A stretch of DNA of 64,000 nt, from NCBI GenBank assembly GCA_905182995.1, contig CAJJDP010000103.1, positions 62,001 to 126,000 of the forward strand. Direction: 5' to 3'. The notes below the pieces were generated by a model that saw only the letters and a list, made by a program, of their open reading frames with translations, ran no database searches and was not told the origin of the DNA. Shown one piece after another: positions 11,419-23,214 of this stretch (position 1 is the stretch's first letter; the number at the start of each line of letters is the position of its first letter). The position numbers and the translations under genes are program-made. Origin of the DNA: Paramecium octaurelia. Its lineage: Eukaryota > Ciliophora > Oligohymenophorea > Peniculida > Parameciidae.

Positions 11419-14400
11419 TATGGAAATTTAATAAGGGGATCAATTGAGAGTGGCTGCTAAGCATCACATTGAAAGTTTTAATTACTTGTACACTCATGGT
11501 TTGATTGAGATATGTCGACATCTAAGTCCAATAGAGGTTTGTGTGCCTGGGAATCGAGACATTAGGTTGCCATTCAAGAATATGAAAATCTGGATTGAGG
11601 AACTATAGATAGGGATGCCAACATAACAAGGGATGTTGGGAGACAATAGAGTTCTGCCAACTCAATGTAGGTAGATGAAGAAGAGTTACACAGCTCCAAT
11701 GTTAGCAACAATATGCAGAGAGATTGATGATAATCCAAAGGAGACAGTTCGTTTGTCTTTGGGAGAGATACCAATATTGGTGAAGAGTCAGAAATGTCAT
11801 TTGAATGGGCTGAGTGCAGAAGGTATTTGTGATTTGGCTAAAAGAAAGAATTGGTGTAATAGCAGGAAGATTGCAATGAATTCGGAGGTTACTTTATAAT
11901 CAATGGTAATGAGAAGATTATAAGAATGCTGATCATTTAGAAAAGGAACTACCCAATCGCATTCAAGAGACCTGGTTACAAGAACAAGGGATTCAACTTC
12001 TCTCCATATGCAGTTTAGATGAAGTGTGTGAGATCAGATCAATATGCAAGAACAATTACTCTACATTACTTGATGGATGGCAATGTGTACTTGCGTATCA
12101 TCTTGAAAAAGAAGGAATTGCAAATGCCTGTAATAATATTATTAAGAGCATTAACAGACATGAATGATTATCAAATTTATTAATAGATAGTGCGTTCATA
12201 AGCAGAGAAGTCAGATATTTCTGATAGAGTTGAAGTCATGATCGCAGATGCTAAATCAAGAGGAATCAATACTCAAAAAGATGCCCTTGAATATATTGGT
12301 AGATTGCTTAGAGTAGAACTCAACATCTTTAATCCAGAGACCACTGATCTCTAAGTTGGACGGATATTCTTGAGAGAACACATCTGTGTACATCTTGACA
12401 ATGATCAAGACAAAGCCTCAATTCTCTTATTGTGCATTGAAAAGTTGTATGCTCTTTTCATAGATGAAATCAATCCTGACAATCTGGACTCCTTAGTCAA
12501 TCAGGAAGTTCTCTTATCTGGTCATCTCTATACTGCATATTTGAGAGAAAAATTGGAAGATTTATTAGTTGGAGTCAGAGAGAAAATATTGAAAGATGCA
12601 TCTAAGGAATAATCAAAATTAAAAGACTTGGCTTATTTTAAAAGATGCTTTGATTTATAAACTACCGTAGGTGAAAAATTGGAAAATTTCTTAGCCACTG
12701 GTAATTTGAGATCGCAAACTGGATTAGATTTAATGGAAGCAAGTGGATTTACTATCATTGCTGATAAATTAAACAATATGAGATTTCTATCTCATTTTAG
12801 ATCTGTTCATAGAGGATCTTATTTTGCATAAATGAAAACTACAACTGTTCGTAAATTACTTCCTGATGTTTGGGGATTCGTCTGTCCTGTCCATACTCCA
12901 GATGGAGGACCTTGTGGTTTACTCAATCATATTACAATGAGTTGTGTGCCCTTAACACATCCAGATGAACAAGACATTGAAGAATTGCTATTTCCTTTAG
13001 GAGTGCAATCTCAACGTTTGATCTACTCTAAAACTGATCTTCCAGTAGTATTGAATGGTAAATTAATTGGTTACTTAAATTCCTCTTTGTTACCAACCTT
13101 TGAACATACTCTTAGAGTTTACAAATCCAATGGCACAATCAAGGAAACAACGGAAGTTGCTTGTCTTCCAAGATAGGAGAATAAGTCTCCTTTGTTTCCT
13201 GGAATTTATATCAATACTACTGTGGCCAGATTAATGAGACCAGTAATTAATCTGAAGTTGAATACAATTGAATGGATCAGTCCTTTGGAATAGATTAATA
13301 TGAGTATAGCTTGTACTTAGGCTGACATTCGTACTGACACCTAATATCAAGAAATAGATCCAGCATATATTCTAAGTGTTTTGGCTGCTAATGTTCCATT
13401 CTTAAATTATAATCAAAGTCCTAGGAATATGTATTAATGTCAAATGGCTAAACAAACTATGGGATCTCCCTGTCACAATTACCCATATAGGTTTGATAAC
13501 AAAATGTATCGAATTTTATTCCCTTAAAAACCAGTTGTCAGATGCTTCGGTTATGATGATTACTAATTCGCTGATTATGCCAGTGGAACTAATGCAATAG
13601 TGGCAGTCATCAGTTATACAGGATACGATATGGAAGATGCCATGATCTTATGTAAATCAAGTTATGAGAGAGGATTCGGTCATGGCATTATTTATAAATC
13701 CTCTGAGTATTCCTTGAATGATGACAAAGAAGTCAAATATTGTAGATGAATAATTTTGGAGCATTAATTTTTAGTCTCCACTTTGTTTAAGACACATAAT
13801 TTAGAGAAAACTCTAACTAGTAGTAAATATTAATTGCAACAATACAAGTTACTTAGTCAAATACCTGTATAATTATACAACCAAATTTAAGCTCAAGTTC
13901 CAGTAAATTTGTTACCTTATGGGTTGCCTGAATAATCTTAAGTTGTTACAAAAGGCACTGCTGTATTAGCTCTCTATGACAGCCAATTGTAATAGGTCAA
14001 AGTTTACCATTCAAAAGACAGTGAGACTGCTAGAATTGAGTAGGTGGCTGTAGTGAATAAATCTGAAAATGATGTATCAGTCATGATCAAATATAGAATC
14101 AATCGTAATCCTATTATAGGTGATAAATTTTCATCTCGTCATGGTTAGAAGGGTGTGATGTCCTTATTGTGGCCATAAATTGATATGCCCTTCTCAGAAT
14201 CTGGTATGGTACCTGATATCATTATTAATCCTCATGCTTTCCCATCTAGAATGACCATTGGTATGTTAATAGAGAGTATGGCTGCTAAGGCAAATGTATT
14301 ATAGGGAGAGATGTTTGAAACTCATCCATTTTAAAATTATGAGAATGATAATGTTGTTGACTACTTTGGTAAACAATTAATTAAACATGGTTTCAACTAT

Positions 14401-14923
14401 CATGGAAACGAGACCTTGTATTCTGGTATTTACGGAACTCCTCTTAAAGTTGACATCTATTTCGGAGTGGTCTATTATTAAAGATTGAGACATATGGTAT
14501 CAGACAAATCTCAAGCCAGAAGCATGGGACCTGTTGATGTACTTACTCAATAACCAATCAAAGGTAGAAAGAAGGGAGGAGGTATCAGACTTGGTGAGAT
14601 GGAAAGAGATGCTCTGATTGCTCATGGTGTTGCTTATTGTATCAATGATCGTCTACTCAAATGTTCAGATTACTCCGAAAGTATTACATTATGTATTAAT
14701 CATAGCCTACATTTGTGATAAATGTGGTAACATGCTAGCCACTTATCAATTTGTACAACTATTGTCCTTGGAGAATATACAATCTGTATAGAGTTCTCAT
14801 CCCTATTGTGTGAGATGCAAACAATCAAAATGTTCTAAGGTAGCCATACCATTTGTACTCCGATATCTTGTAAATGAGTTGGCTGCCATGAATGTTAAAT
14901 TAGAATTTTCTGTTGCTAGATGA
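11419..14923 (+). CDS. POLR1B: RNA polymerase I second-largest subunit (A135/RPA2)
   Basis: A beta-type RNA polymerase subunit that with the largest subunit forms the Pol I active centre transcribing rDNA in the nucleolus. Diagnostic segments: [20 protein letters not shown] at about 12.85 kb is the Pol I version (Pol II has a CPAETPEG-type motif), [15 protein letters not shown] near 14.12 kb, the hybrid-binding/wall region to 14.6 kb, and a C-terminal zinc ribbon YICDKCG...CVRCK. Two introns are inferred: 33 nt at about 13.74-13.77 kb, which removes an in-frame TGA, and 25 nt at about 14.68-14.71 kb. The frame breaks in the conserved segment before [11 protein letters not shown] (11841-11866) and no normal GT-AG intron repairs it (see findings). 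The start is the first ATG after the cyclase gene. Confidence 0.93.
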
Positions 14924-15020
14924 GTTTCAACATTATTTTATGTTTATATATTAATTATTATCTTTATGCATACATTTATTTTCAATATCATGACCATATA
15001 TATATAATTCATTCATCTTA

Positions 15021-16305
15021 TCATTAATGCAATATCTAAATTATTTCACATTCATTGATATTTGGCTAGTTCTGACTTCCGAATACCAATTGCGGTTATC
15101 CTGGTTGGATATCGTTTGAATAGGTGGTACCTAAATTAATGGTGCCTCCCTGAAAATCTGCATTGATATTCAAATCGCCTCCAAAATTTGGACCTTAGGA
15201 CGAATTCAGGATGATGGCTGGTTTATTTTCTCTTTTGATTGGAAAGAACTTCAAATCTTCCCCATTCTAGCAAAACAGAAATGAAATTGAGTTATCATCA
15301 TAAATTCCTTATTGAAGTGGAGTTGATAGTTTTTTCCATTGACAAGGTGTATAGCCACCAAAAATAGCTTTGTTTTTGGATTTAAATATCATCAAGAGAT
15401 TACTCTTATTGTTCACACTATTCCAAAAGGATTCTGAATTGATTCCTAATTATTAAGCTTGATAGATCAAATTAATTGTGTATCTTTTTTGATTGGTAAT
15501 TCTCTCGAGCAATTTCTCAAAGTTCCTCTAAGACAGAATCTTTGATGATTGTTATATTGGAAACTGTGGTAATTGTGGATGGATGTCAGGATTACATTTT
15601 TATGAGTATTTATTAACAGTTGTTTGATAATCATTCATTTCTTAGGTTATAAAGCTCAGTCTATCTGTGATTGAAGGTATTTGTGTACTTATAAGTAATG
15701 ATTGAAAATGAATACTTTTTAATTTTTTCTTTGTAGACATTGATAAGATTGAGAATGTCTGTTTTTTTTTAACCAGTTACTCCACTTTCTAATTCTTTTA
15801 TATAATTTACAATTTAAATCTCTTTATTGGCTTATTAATCATCTTAAATCAATTGCTCAAATCGACTAAAGTTCACAATCTAGTAATAGAATATTAATTC
15901 GTACTGTAACCAATCCTCTTCTAAAGTCTTCTAGTTCTTTTTTTAGTTAATCAAAGTACGTTTCTGTCTCATTTATAAGTTTATCAAGAATTTATTTAAT
16001 TGTTTATAAACGATCATTCCATTTTCTTTTGGTATTTTTGAGATCGTCTTCAGTTGCCTTCAGAAGTTTGGACAAGAACACTTTGACAGTGTTATCTAAA
16101 TTAATTTTACTGAGTAATTCTTCTGGTTGTTTTTTAACCTTCATCTATGAAACAAGAGTACTTTTTATAGTAACACCAATTAGTCAAATTTAGTTGTAAG
16201 TCCTTTGTCTTCAATGCATTCTTCACAAAGCAATTGAACTGCTTGAGAATCAGGTTGTAAATATATTCTAGTAATCTCTTAATTGTGAAAACATTACTAT
16301 TGCAT
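15021..16305 (-). CDS. TLDc-domain protein with N-terminal Cys/His segment and coiled coil
   Basis: Start ATG 16305; stop TGA 15023-15021. The N-terminus (MQQQCFHNQEITRIYLQ...LLCEECI) has Cys/His spacing suggesting a small zinc-binding fold. A coiled coil follows (about 15.7-16.2 kb). The C-terminal ~190 residues are a TLDc domain, from SKILSQRNFEKL through KAIFGGYTPCQW to FGGDLNINADFQGG. TLDc domains bind V-ATPase or act in oxidative-stress protection in other eukaryotes; ciliates carry large expansions of this layout. Introns of about 32, 31 and 28 nt are inferred. Good family confidence, no specific role assigned. Confidence 0.82.
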
Positions 16306-16507
16306 TTAATATTTATTAATGAATCAAAAAACAAAAATCAACTAAATTTATATTCATATATGTCTACTAAAATCATTACATCTATAATCGAATTTAATTC
16401 TAATTCAGATAGACAAAACATACCTGCATATTTTCCATCTTTAATAATGTTGTTAAGAGAGGTTTGGTATATATATATCAGTATACACTCAAATAATGAT
16501 ATTATCT

Positions 16508-18062
16508 TCACTAATTTTTATTATATTTATCAATTGTTAATTCATAACTATATTATTATTAAATTGCTCTATTATGCAATCCAGGCTCAATCCCTGAATA
16601 CAATTGCTTCATTTCCCTTCTTGCAACTCCATACACATTTACGGTCAGAAAGATCATTATTGATGGCAAAAAGTTATCAATCAAAATCTATAATTTGTAA
16701 TCTCCATCTGATTTGAGAGTCAAACCTACTCCAACCACATAACTTAAATATCCCAACTAAAATAATATGGAATGTGATCTCGTCTGTCTTCTAAAGTATC
16801 TTGTGTAAGTTAACAAAGAGCAGGGCAACATTAATTGCAACAAAGTAATACCTGAACATGTCAACTTGGGATTCTCAAGGAAAAACGTGTTTGGAAAATG
16901 CAATTTCGGCAATTCAATCCCAAATTAATACTAAATAACATACGATAGCCCAAAAATAACACCATATACTGATAGTAATTGTTGTAGATTGTAAAACTTC
17001 ATGAACTATATTATTGAATAATTGTGATACTCGTATTAATTAAAATAACAAGCAAATCGAACTGAAACTTCTCAACACCCAATTGTCTGTCAGAACTAAA
17101 AAGAAAGTGTACACAAATTGCAATAGATAAGTGAATAAGTTTATCAACTTTACTCTTCCATATAATGGTAGTTTTATGTACGGCGAGATGGAGGATGATA
17201 CTATATATATCAAGAGATCTGTCGTGGCTATTTGAACACAAACAAAATAGACCCCGTATATTGGAATCTCCAGTAGGCTAATCTGCCCCCATAAGAACAA
17301 TCCAATCAACAATCCAATAACAAAGAACAAGTACAACACTATTCTCAGGGTTAGATTGGTCTCTTTCCCTTTTCTAGATATTATCTAAGCAGAGTCTGGC
17401 GTTGTTTGAAATTCCCCCATTTTGATTATTTACTCTGGTTGAGAATATTAGGGGGAGTATATTTGTCTCGCCTTATAAAAGGAATCACATGACTCTAACT
17501 CATCGATTTGTTGTTCTGCTTATGCAGGTTTCAATTTAAATCTCTTTTATCCATAAATTGCCCCGATGTATGTGATTATCAAGGCGATTACTGCCAATAT
17601 TAAATCAGGGTAATCGTGGTAATAGAGTTTGTCCTCACAAATCTTAATATATCTAAAATTCAGAATAGTCTTCCCATATCGAACATGCAACTCAACAAAG
17701 GCCCAATTCTAATAACATTCATAAAATATAGTGTATGCTGATGTTGAACTTTCCTCAATTGTTATTTCTTATTATTCGACTTAATTGGGCACATTGATCA
17801 ATTGCATATCTCGAGGTCTCAATGATATAGGTATGATGCTTAGATTTAAGGCTTTGGATTCCAAATTTTAAATATAAAATATTCGACTACCCTATTTCTA
17901 ATCCTCTTCGAATAAGTCCGATGGATGGCATTGATACTATTCGTGCACGCTAAATTAGTGATTCTGCACTTAATTTTCATAAATTGAAATATTTTTCCCT
18001 CCAATTGTGGTTAATATATTAAATTGAGCATAGCATTAATAGATGATAAATAAAATAAACAT
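16508..18062 (-). CDS. Signal-peptide-peptidase-like membrane protein, probably inactive
   Basis: Begins with a signal peptide (MFILFIIYQCYAQ), then a luminal ~150-residue domain with Cys residues, comparable in position to the PA-like domain of SPPL2 proteases. About nine hydrophobic segments follow (17.6-16.6 kb). The C-terminal half lines up with the SPP/presenilin core. However, where the first catalytic Tyr-Asp is expected I read Tyr-Gly (LLSVYGVIFGLSYV), and where GxGD precedes the conserved Ile-Pro I read ITLLQLMLP. A late Pro-containing segment (NFLPSIMIFL...) followed by GIEP corresponds to the QPALLYLVP...GE region. A 25-nt intron near 17.02 kb (GTATCA...ATATAG) is required. Inference: a catalytically dead SPP-family protein; a different polytopic family remains possible. 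Confidence 0.55.
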
Positions 18063-18196
18063 TATATAAAAATCCATTCATAATATAAACATTATTTAAA
18101 TAAGTTTTGACGTTTAATTTGAAATTGACCTAGCAACAAAATAATAAAGTCAGATTCGTTATAGATTCTGTGACTAATTATCCAATTTTACAAATA

Positions 18197-19259
18197 TCAA
18201 TATTCTTAAAAATCTAAGTATGCCATTTATTAAATCCTCCTAAATATGTGTATGGTTTTAAATCCTATTTTATGTGCATTTTATACATGATTCATAAAAT
18301 GAGACTTCTTGAATTGAAAGGTAGATATATTCTAATTAAATATTAATGGATATGATTAAAAATGAAAAGAATATAACTTCATTTTTAATCATCTAATTTC
18401 TTAAGCAATTAAGTTGTAAAACCCTTCTCTAATGTAATTTCAATCTCTTATTTGATTTAGTCTTAATTTTAACAACCACCGTGTTTTGTTGCCTAAATAG
18501 AATATCTTTTACTTGGCAATAATCTTGATAACTAGTGAGAATTTCAAATAGTTTTTTCATATGCATATCTAATTGCTCTTCTTATTCTTTCAAAAAGAAT
18601 CTAGGATTAGGATTGTATTTAATTAAAAGCATGATGAGCATAGTTATAATTTCCAAATCTTTCTCATCATGCAAGACTATTTTACCTTTGAGCAAAGTTT
18701 TATTGTTGAGGAGCTAAGACATTTATGTTTCAATCAAGTATTCCTTTTGAGAACTATAGTGTTCTACAAAGGTGGATATGTTTTCAACCTAATTTATTGT
18801 CAATACAAATGAGTATTCGATTTCAAATTCATTTATTTCTTTTACATCGTCAATTAACTGTTAAATATAACTTTCATTTGGTAATTTTTGTGTTTCTTCA
18901 CTGTACTAATGTTCATATTAATGAATGAATGTGAGATACGGTTCCTCACGGAATAGAGGGTTCTAATCCACATCGAAATCTTGGGTGATGTTCTAATTAT
19001 CATGGAAATGATTATTCAAATCCACATCGAAATCTTGGGTGATGTTCTAATTATCATGAAAATGATTATTATTCAAATCCACATCAAAATCTTGGGTGAT
19101 GTTCTATTTATCATGGAATGGATTATTATTCAAATCCTCATCAAAATCTTGGATGATGTTCTAATTATCAGAACCATTCCAACTTTCCTAATTAGTGTCA
19201 CCAATTTAATCAATAAGTTCTTAAATTTCTTAAGATTCTTCCAAATTTTATATATTCAT
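18197..19259 (-). CDS. Hypothetical protein with 18-19-residue acidic tandem repeats
   Basis: Start ATG 19259-19257; stop TGA 18199-18197. After MNIQNLEESQEIQELIDQ come four imperfect repeats of a unit like DNQNITQDFDVDLNN. The C-terminal half is alpha-helical and basic, ending in a helix FRRIQQMAYLDFQEY. A 46-nt intron near 18.32-18.37 kb is inferred to keep the frame. No known domain is recognised. It shares a 20-bp divergent upstream region with the DPY-30-like gene. The 5' half is present again at 20147-20641 because of the assembly duplication. Confidence 0.65.
18967..19190 (-). repeat. Coding tandem repeat, 54-57 bp x 4
   Basis: Units begin at about 18967, 19021, 19078 and 19135 (+ strand core tccacatcgaaatcttgggt with substitutions). 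Lengths of 54 and 57 are multiples of three and keep the minus-strand frame. Confidence 0.85.
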
Positions 19260-19279
19260 ATTTAATAATTATAATATAA
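19260..19279. promoter_or_regulatory. 20-bp divergent start-to-start interval
   Basis: Only 20 bp lie between the ATG of the minus-strand repeat protein and the ATG of the plus-strand DPY-30-like protein, so 5' UTRs and promoters must be minimal or overlap the coding sequences. Repeated at 20642-20661. Confidence 0.5.
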
Positions 19280-19516
19280 ATGAGCAATCAAGATAGTTAA
19301 GACAAGTCGTACGAGTTCAAGATTGATTCTGATCTGCCGAAATTTTAAAATTTGCCGATGAACGAATATTATCAAATGGAATTCAAATAGGCGTTACAGA
19401 GTGGATTGAGGGAGATTGCAATTTAAAAGTATGGATATTAAGTGAATATGTTAAGGCCATAAAATGCAGTTAGATTTTTGGGCGAGTATCTTCTGTCGTA
19501 CAAAAGTAAGAAGTGA
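19280..19516 (+). CDS. DPY-30-like small protein (copy 1)
   Basis: 78 codons, no intron, stop TGA at 19514. The C-terminal ~40 residues (LREIAIQKYGYQVNMLRPQN followed by AVRFLGEYLLSYKSKK) match the DPY-30 dimerisation motif: two short helices with the pattern P-x-x-P/A-x-x-F-L-x-x-Y-L-L. DPY-30 motifs serve in Set1/MLL histone methyltransferase complexes and, in ciliates, in radial-spoke and other axonemal docking proteins. The short N-terminal arm does not say which. An identical copy at 20662-20898 is an assembly artefact. Confidence 0.75.
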
Positions 19517-19601
19517 GAAAATAATTTATATGTATATTTCTTCCCTGCAATAATTGTATTATGTATGTTTATATTTTTTATCGAAGTCATTATTTTAATT
19601 A

Positions 19602-20145
19602 ATGGACGAGCGAGCATCCTCTAGAAGGTAAGACACACGTGATTATCATAGCTTTTCATCGGCATCATCGTCGGTCTCGAATCTGAGTAAGGACCGAAGT
19701 AGAAGTAATTCAAAAAAAAGAAATTTTAGAAATAAGAAGAAGCCAACTAAACGAGTCAAACACACCTTAGATTTTCCTCCTCTGGATTAATCGTTGCTCA
19801 GCTTCGACTAATTCTAGGAATTATATGTAAGAGTTGCATGTGACTGAAAATTAGGTGAGCAATGAAATCCCCATTGAGAAATTACGACTTCTTTATTAGA
19901 CCTACGAGAGGAAATGGGAAAACAAACAGAAAGAGTTGTTCTTTGATCAACATAAGGACGAGCCTTGGATTTAAGACAAATACAATCCCGTGAACAGGAG
20001 AGAGTTCCAAGAAGAACGCAATCAATTGGCATAGAATCGCTTCAATGAATTTTTGAAGCAATACAACATGGGAGGTTTCAACAACATCAACCTTACCTTG
20101 TCAGAAATGCAATTGATGGACTTCTTTGAATTGAATGATCACTTC
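19602..20145 (+). pseudogene. Truncated redundant copy of ARS2 5' part (assembly artefact)
   Basis: Identical to the first 544 bases of the ARS2 homologue at 20984. It is cut off by the N at 20146, so it is not a genuine pseudogene. Confidence 0.85.
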
Positions 20146-20146
20146 N

Positions 20147-20641
20147 TACAAAGGTGGATATGTTTTCAACCTAATTTATTGTCAATACAAATGAGTATTC
20201 GATTTCAAATTCATTTATTTCTTTTACATCGTCAATTAACTGTTAAATATAACTTTCATTTGGTAATTTTTGTGTTTCTTCACTGTACTAATGTTCATAT
20301 TAATGAATGAATGTGAGATACGGTTCCTCACGGAATAGAGGGTTCTAATCCACATCGAAATCTTGGGTGATGTTCTAATTATCATGGAAATGATTATTCA
20401 AATCCACATCGAAATCTTGGGTGATGTTCTAATTATCATGAAAATGATTATTATTCAAATCCACATCAAAATCTTGGGTGATGTTCTATTTATCATGGAA
20501 TGGATTATTATTCAAATCCTCATCAAAATCTTGGATGATGTTCTAATTATCAGAACCATTCCAACTTTCCTAATTAGTGTCACCAATTTAATCAATAAGT
20601 TCTTAAATTTCTTAAGATTCTTCCAAATTTTATATATTCAT
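20147..20641 (-). pseudogene. Redundant 5' fragment of repeat protein (assembly artefact)
   Basis: Exact copy of the 5' half of the gene at 18197-19259, truncated at the N. It should not be counted as a second locus. Confidence 0.85.
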
Positions 20642-20661
20642 ATTTAATAATTATAATATAA

Positions 20662-20898
20662 ATGAGCAATCAAGATAGTTAAGACAAGTCGTACGAGTTC
20701 AAGATTGATTCTGATCTGCCGAAATTTTAAAATTTGCCGATGAACGAATATTATCAAATGGAATTCAAATAGGCGTTACAGAGTGGATTGAGGGAGATTG
20801 CAATTTAAAAGTATGGATATTAAGTGAATATGTTAAGGCCATAAAATGCAGTTAGATTTTTGGGCGAGTATCTTCTGTCGTACAAAAGTAAGAAGTGA
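20662..20898 (+). CDS. DPY-30-like small protein (copy 2, artefactual duplicate)
   Basis: Same 78-codon frame as 19280-19516, offset by 1382. Most likely the same locus seen twice. Confidence 0.7.
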
Positions 20899-20983
20899 GA
20901 AAATAATTTATATGTATATTTCTTCCCTGCAATAATTGTATTATGTATGTTTATATTTTTTATCGAAGTCATTATTTTAATTA

Positions 20984-22781
20984 ATGGACGAGCGAGCATC
21001 CTCTAGAAGGTAAGACACACGTGATTATCATAGCTTTTCATCGGCATCATCGTCGGTCTCGAATCTGAGTAAGGACCGAAGTAGAAGTAATTCAAAAAAA
21101 AGAAATTTTAGAAATAAGAAGAAGCCAACTAAACGAGTCAAACACACCTTAGATTTTCCTCCTCTGGATTAATCGTTGCTCAGCTTCGACTAATTCTAGG
21201 AATTATATGTAAGAGTTGCATGTGACTGAAAATTAGGTGAGCAATGAAATCCCCATTGAGAAATTACGACTTCTTTATTAGACCTACGAGAGGAAATGGG
21301 AAAACAAACAGAAAGAGTTGTTCTTTGATCAACATAAGGACGAGCCTTGGATTTAAGACAAATACAATCCCGTGAACAGGAGAGAGTTCCAAGAAGAACG
21401 CAATCAATTGGCATAGAATCGCTTCAATGAATTTTTGAAGCAATACAACATGGGAGGTTTCAACAACATCAACCTTACCTTGTCAGAAATGCAATTGATG
21501 GACTTCTTTGAATTGAATGATCACTTCTACAATGATGATCCAGATGTTCCTTTCTGGGAATTTTAACTCAAAGGTAAGCCAAAGCCAAAATAATATTAGA
21601 ATCTATTGACATAACCAAAGCTCCCTTTTTTGGTTCAGATCCCAACCAAAACAGTGTATTCATCAAGAACGTGCCCTTGCCTCTCTCCAGAGCAGATGTA
21701 GTCAAGGCACTCTCTTCATTGCCTGGCTATGTGAGTCTAACCCTGTCTGAGCCAAACAAGTTATAAAATTACACTAGGATTGGATGGGTCAGCTTTGATG
21801 GAGAGGAGTATTGTAATCGATGTGTGAATGATGAGAGCATCACCATCAAGGGACATTCACTCCAATTCCAAAAACAACAAGAGAAGAGGTAAGGTGTCAT
21901 TCATTACATTTTCTTAGGAAATTCGTGAGAGTCTTCAAGTCAGTCGAATATAATAAATTATTGAAGGACTTGCAACAATAGAGAGAACTCATCAAAGTCT
22001 TGGATAAAGAAAAAGGAATCAGTGGTAATCCACTCATCGAGGGACCACTCAAAGATAGAGATGACCCAACATTCAATAGACAATTGGATATTCAGACCTT
22101 GTATTTGAGAAGAATACACAACTATTGCTATTGGAGTGGAGCTGAATTCTCAGACTATAGATTACTTGTCTCTAAAGTAGGCTATGTAAGTGGATTCATT
22201 AATAAATTAAGCATTTCTTCAGATTAGACTAAAAAAAGAAGTGTAATCTAGAGTGGTAGGACATCATTCAAGCTCTATGCAATCGTCGTAGAGAAGAAAG
22301 CAGTGATGAATTGCCCCTAAATGAATTGATTGACAATGAAATCATTTCAATGGGATTGAAACAAAGAAATACTCGCTAGAAAGATGCTTATCCTTGTATA
22401 TTCTGTGAAAAGCAATTCCAAGGAGGAACCTTCTTGATCAAACACATTTCTCTTAAGCATGAGAAATAGTATTGGGAACATTAGCAATCCTTAAGATAAC
22501 AAGTTATTGATCAATAAATGGCCAATAATCATAAAATAGAGAGAAGCAGCAAGGCCACCATCTAGAGACAGATCTTTGTCAAAGGACTCATCGATGAAGC
22601 CTAATTATAAGAAAATAAGTATATAAACACATTTCATTCTAGAATCCAATTGCCAATCAACTTTGCTCCCAGAGTCCAACAGAGACAATACAAAGATCTT
22701 GATTCAATAGCATAAGATAAAACCTAACCAGCTATAATGTTTTAAATACGTGAAACAAAAGTGAATTATAATGATATATGA
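20984..22781 (+). CDS. ARS2: SERRATE/ARS2 homologue
   Basis: Starts MDERASSRRQDTRDYHSFSS, a basic Ser-rich tail. Next is the SERRATE/ARS2 N-terminal domain (LRLLYQTYERKWENKQKELF, FDQHKDEPWIQDKYNP) and an RRM-like mid-region (NSVFIKNVPLPLSRADVVKA). A C2H2 zinc finger follows near 22.39 kb (YPCIFCEKQFQGGTFLIKHI), and the C-terminus carries the conserved RQYKDLD signature. ARS2 bridges the nuclear cap-binding complex to RNA processing and decay machinery; in ciliates it could link to small-RNA pathways, but that is inference. Inferred introns include 28 nt at about 19.83 kb-equivalent (21.2 kb here), about 27 nt near 21.57 kb, and others near 21.88 and 22.18 kb. Stop TGA 22779. Confidence 0.88.
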
Positions 22782-23150
22782 ATTAAATAAATTATTCAAA
22801 AGGTATTCAAATTACAGAATAAATTTAATCTCATTACATATCGATCCCAATCTAGTTGATGTATATTAAGTTTGATTCCTCTCTTGAGACTATTAATAGA
22901 TCCAATTTTGGAGGCCAAATTTCGAGTCGAACAATATCTTGATAGACACTTCTAAATTATTAAATTTCCGGTAGAGGATACTAGGCTATATGATTAAGAA
23001 TAAAAATAAAAGGAATAGCTAAATCTTCAATAAATTTAGACTCTCAAAGAATTAGATATGGAATTATTAACGAATTGTTTAAAGAGATTCTTGAAAAATT
23101 GGAACTATTTTGAATCAAATCTAGCAATAATATATTAAACAACTCATTGA
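22771..23150 (+). CDS. Small hypothetical alpha-helical protein (start uncertain)
   Basis: The best-supported part is the frame from about 22.87 to 23148, giving an acidic/basic helical protein (EAKFRVEQYLDRHFQIIKFP, then EQKQKEQLNLQQIQTLKELD). It ends at TGA 23148. An N-terminal exon MIYELNKLFKRYSNYRINL beginning at 22771 is possible but overlaps the last codons of the ARS2 gene, and no clean GT-AG intron joins it to the downstream frame. Family not recognised. Confidence 0.4.
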
Positions 23151-23214
23151 TATATATTTATTTGTATATAGATGTATTTATAAATCTGATTAAAAACCTT
23201 AATTAATTTTCTTA

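Larger units (their letters stand above)
18765..20145 (+). repeat. Assembly-type direct repeat A, copy 1
   Basis: 1381 bp that reappears, identical by eye, at 20147-21527 with only the single N at 20146 between copies. Interpreted as overlapping contig ends joined without merging. Confidence 0.9.
20147..21527 (+). repeat. Assembly-type direct repeat A, copy 2
   Basis: Second copy of 18765-20145. Gene models downstream (the ARS2 homologue) are continuous only from this copy; the gene upstream (repeat protein) is continuous only from copy 1. This is what an unmerged overlap predicts. Confidence 0.9.
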
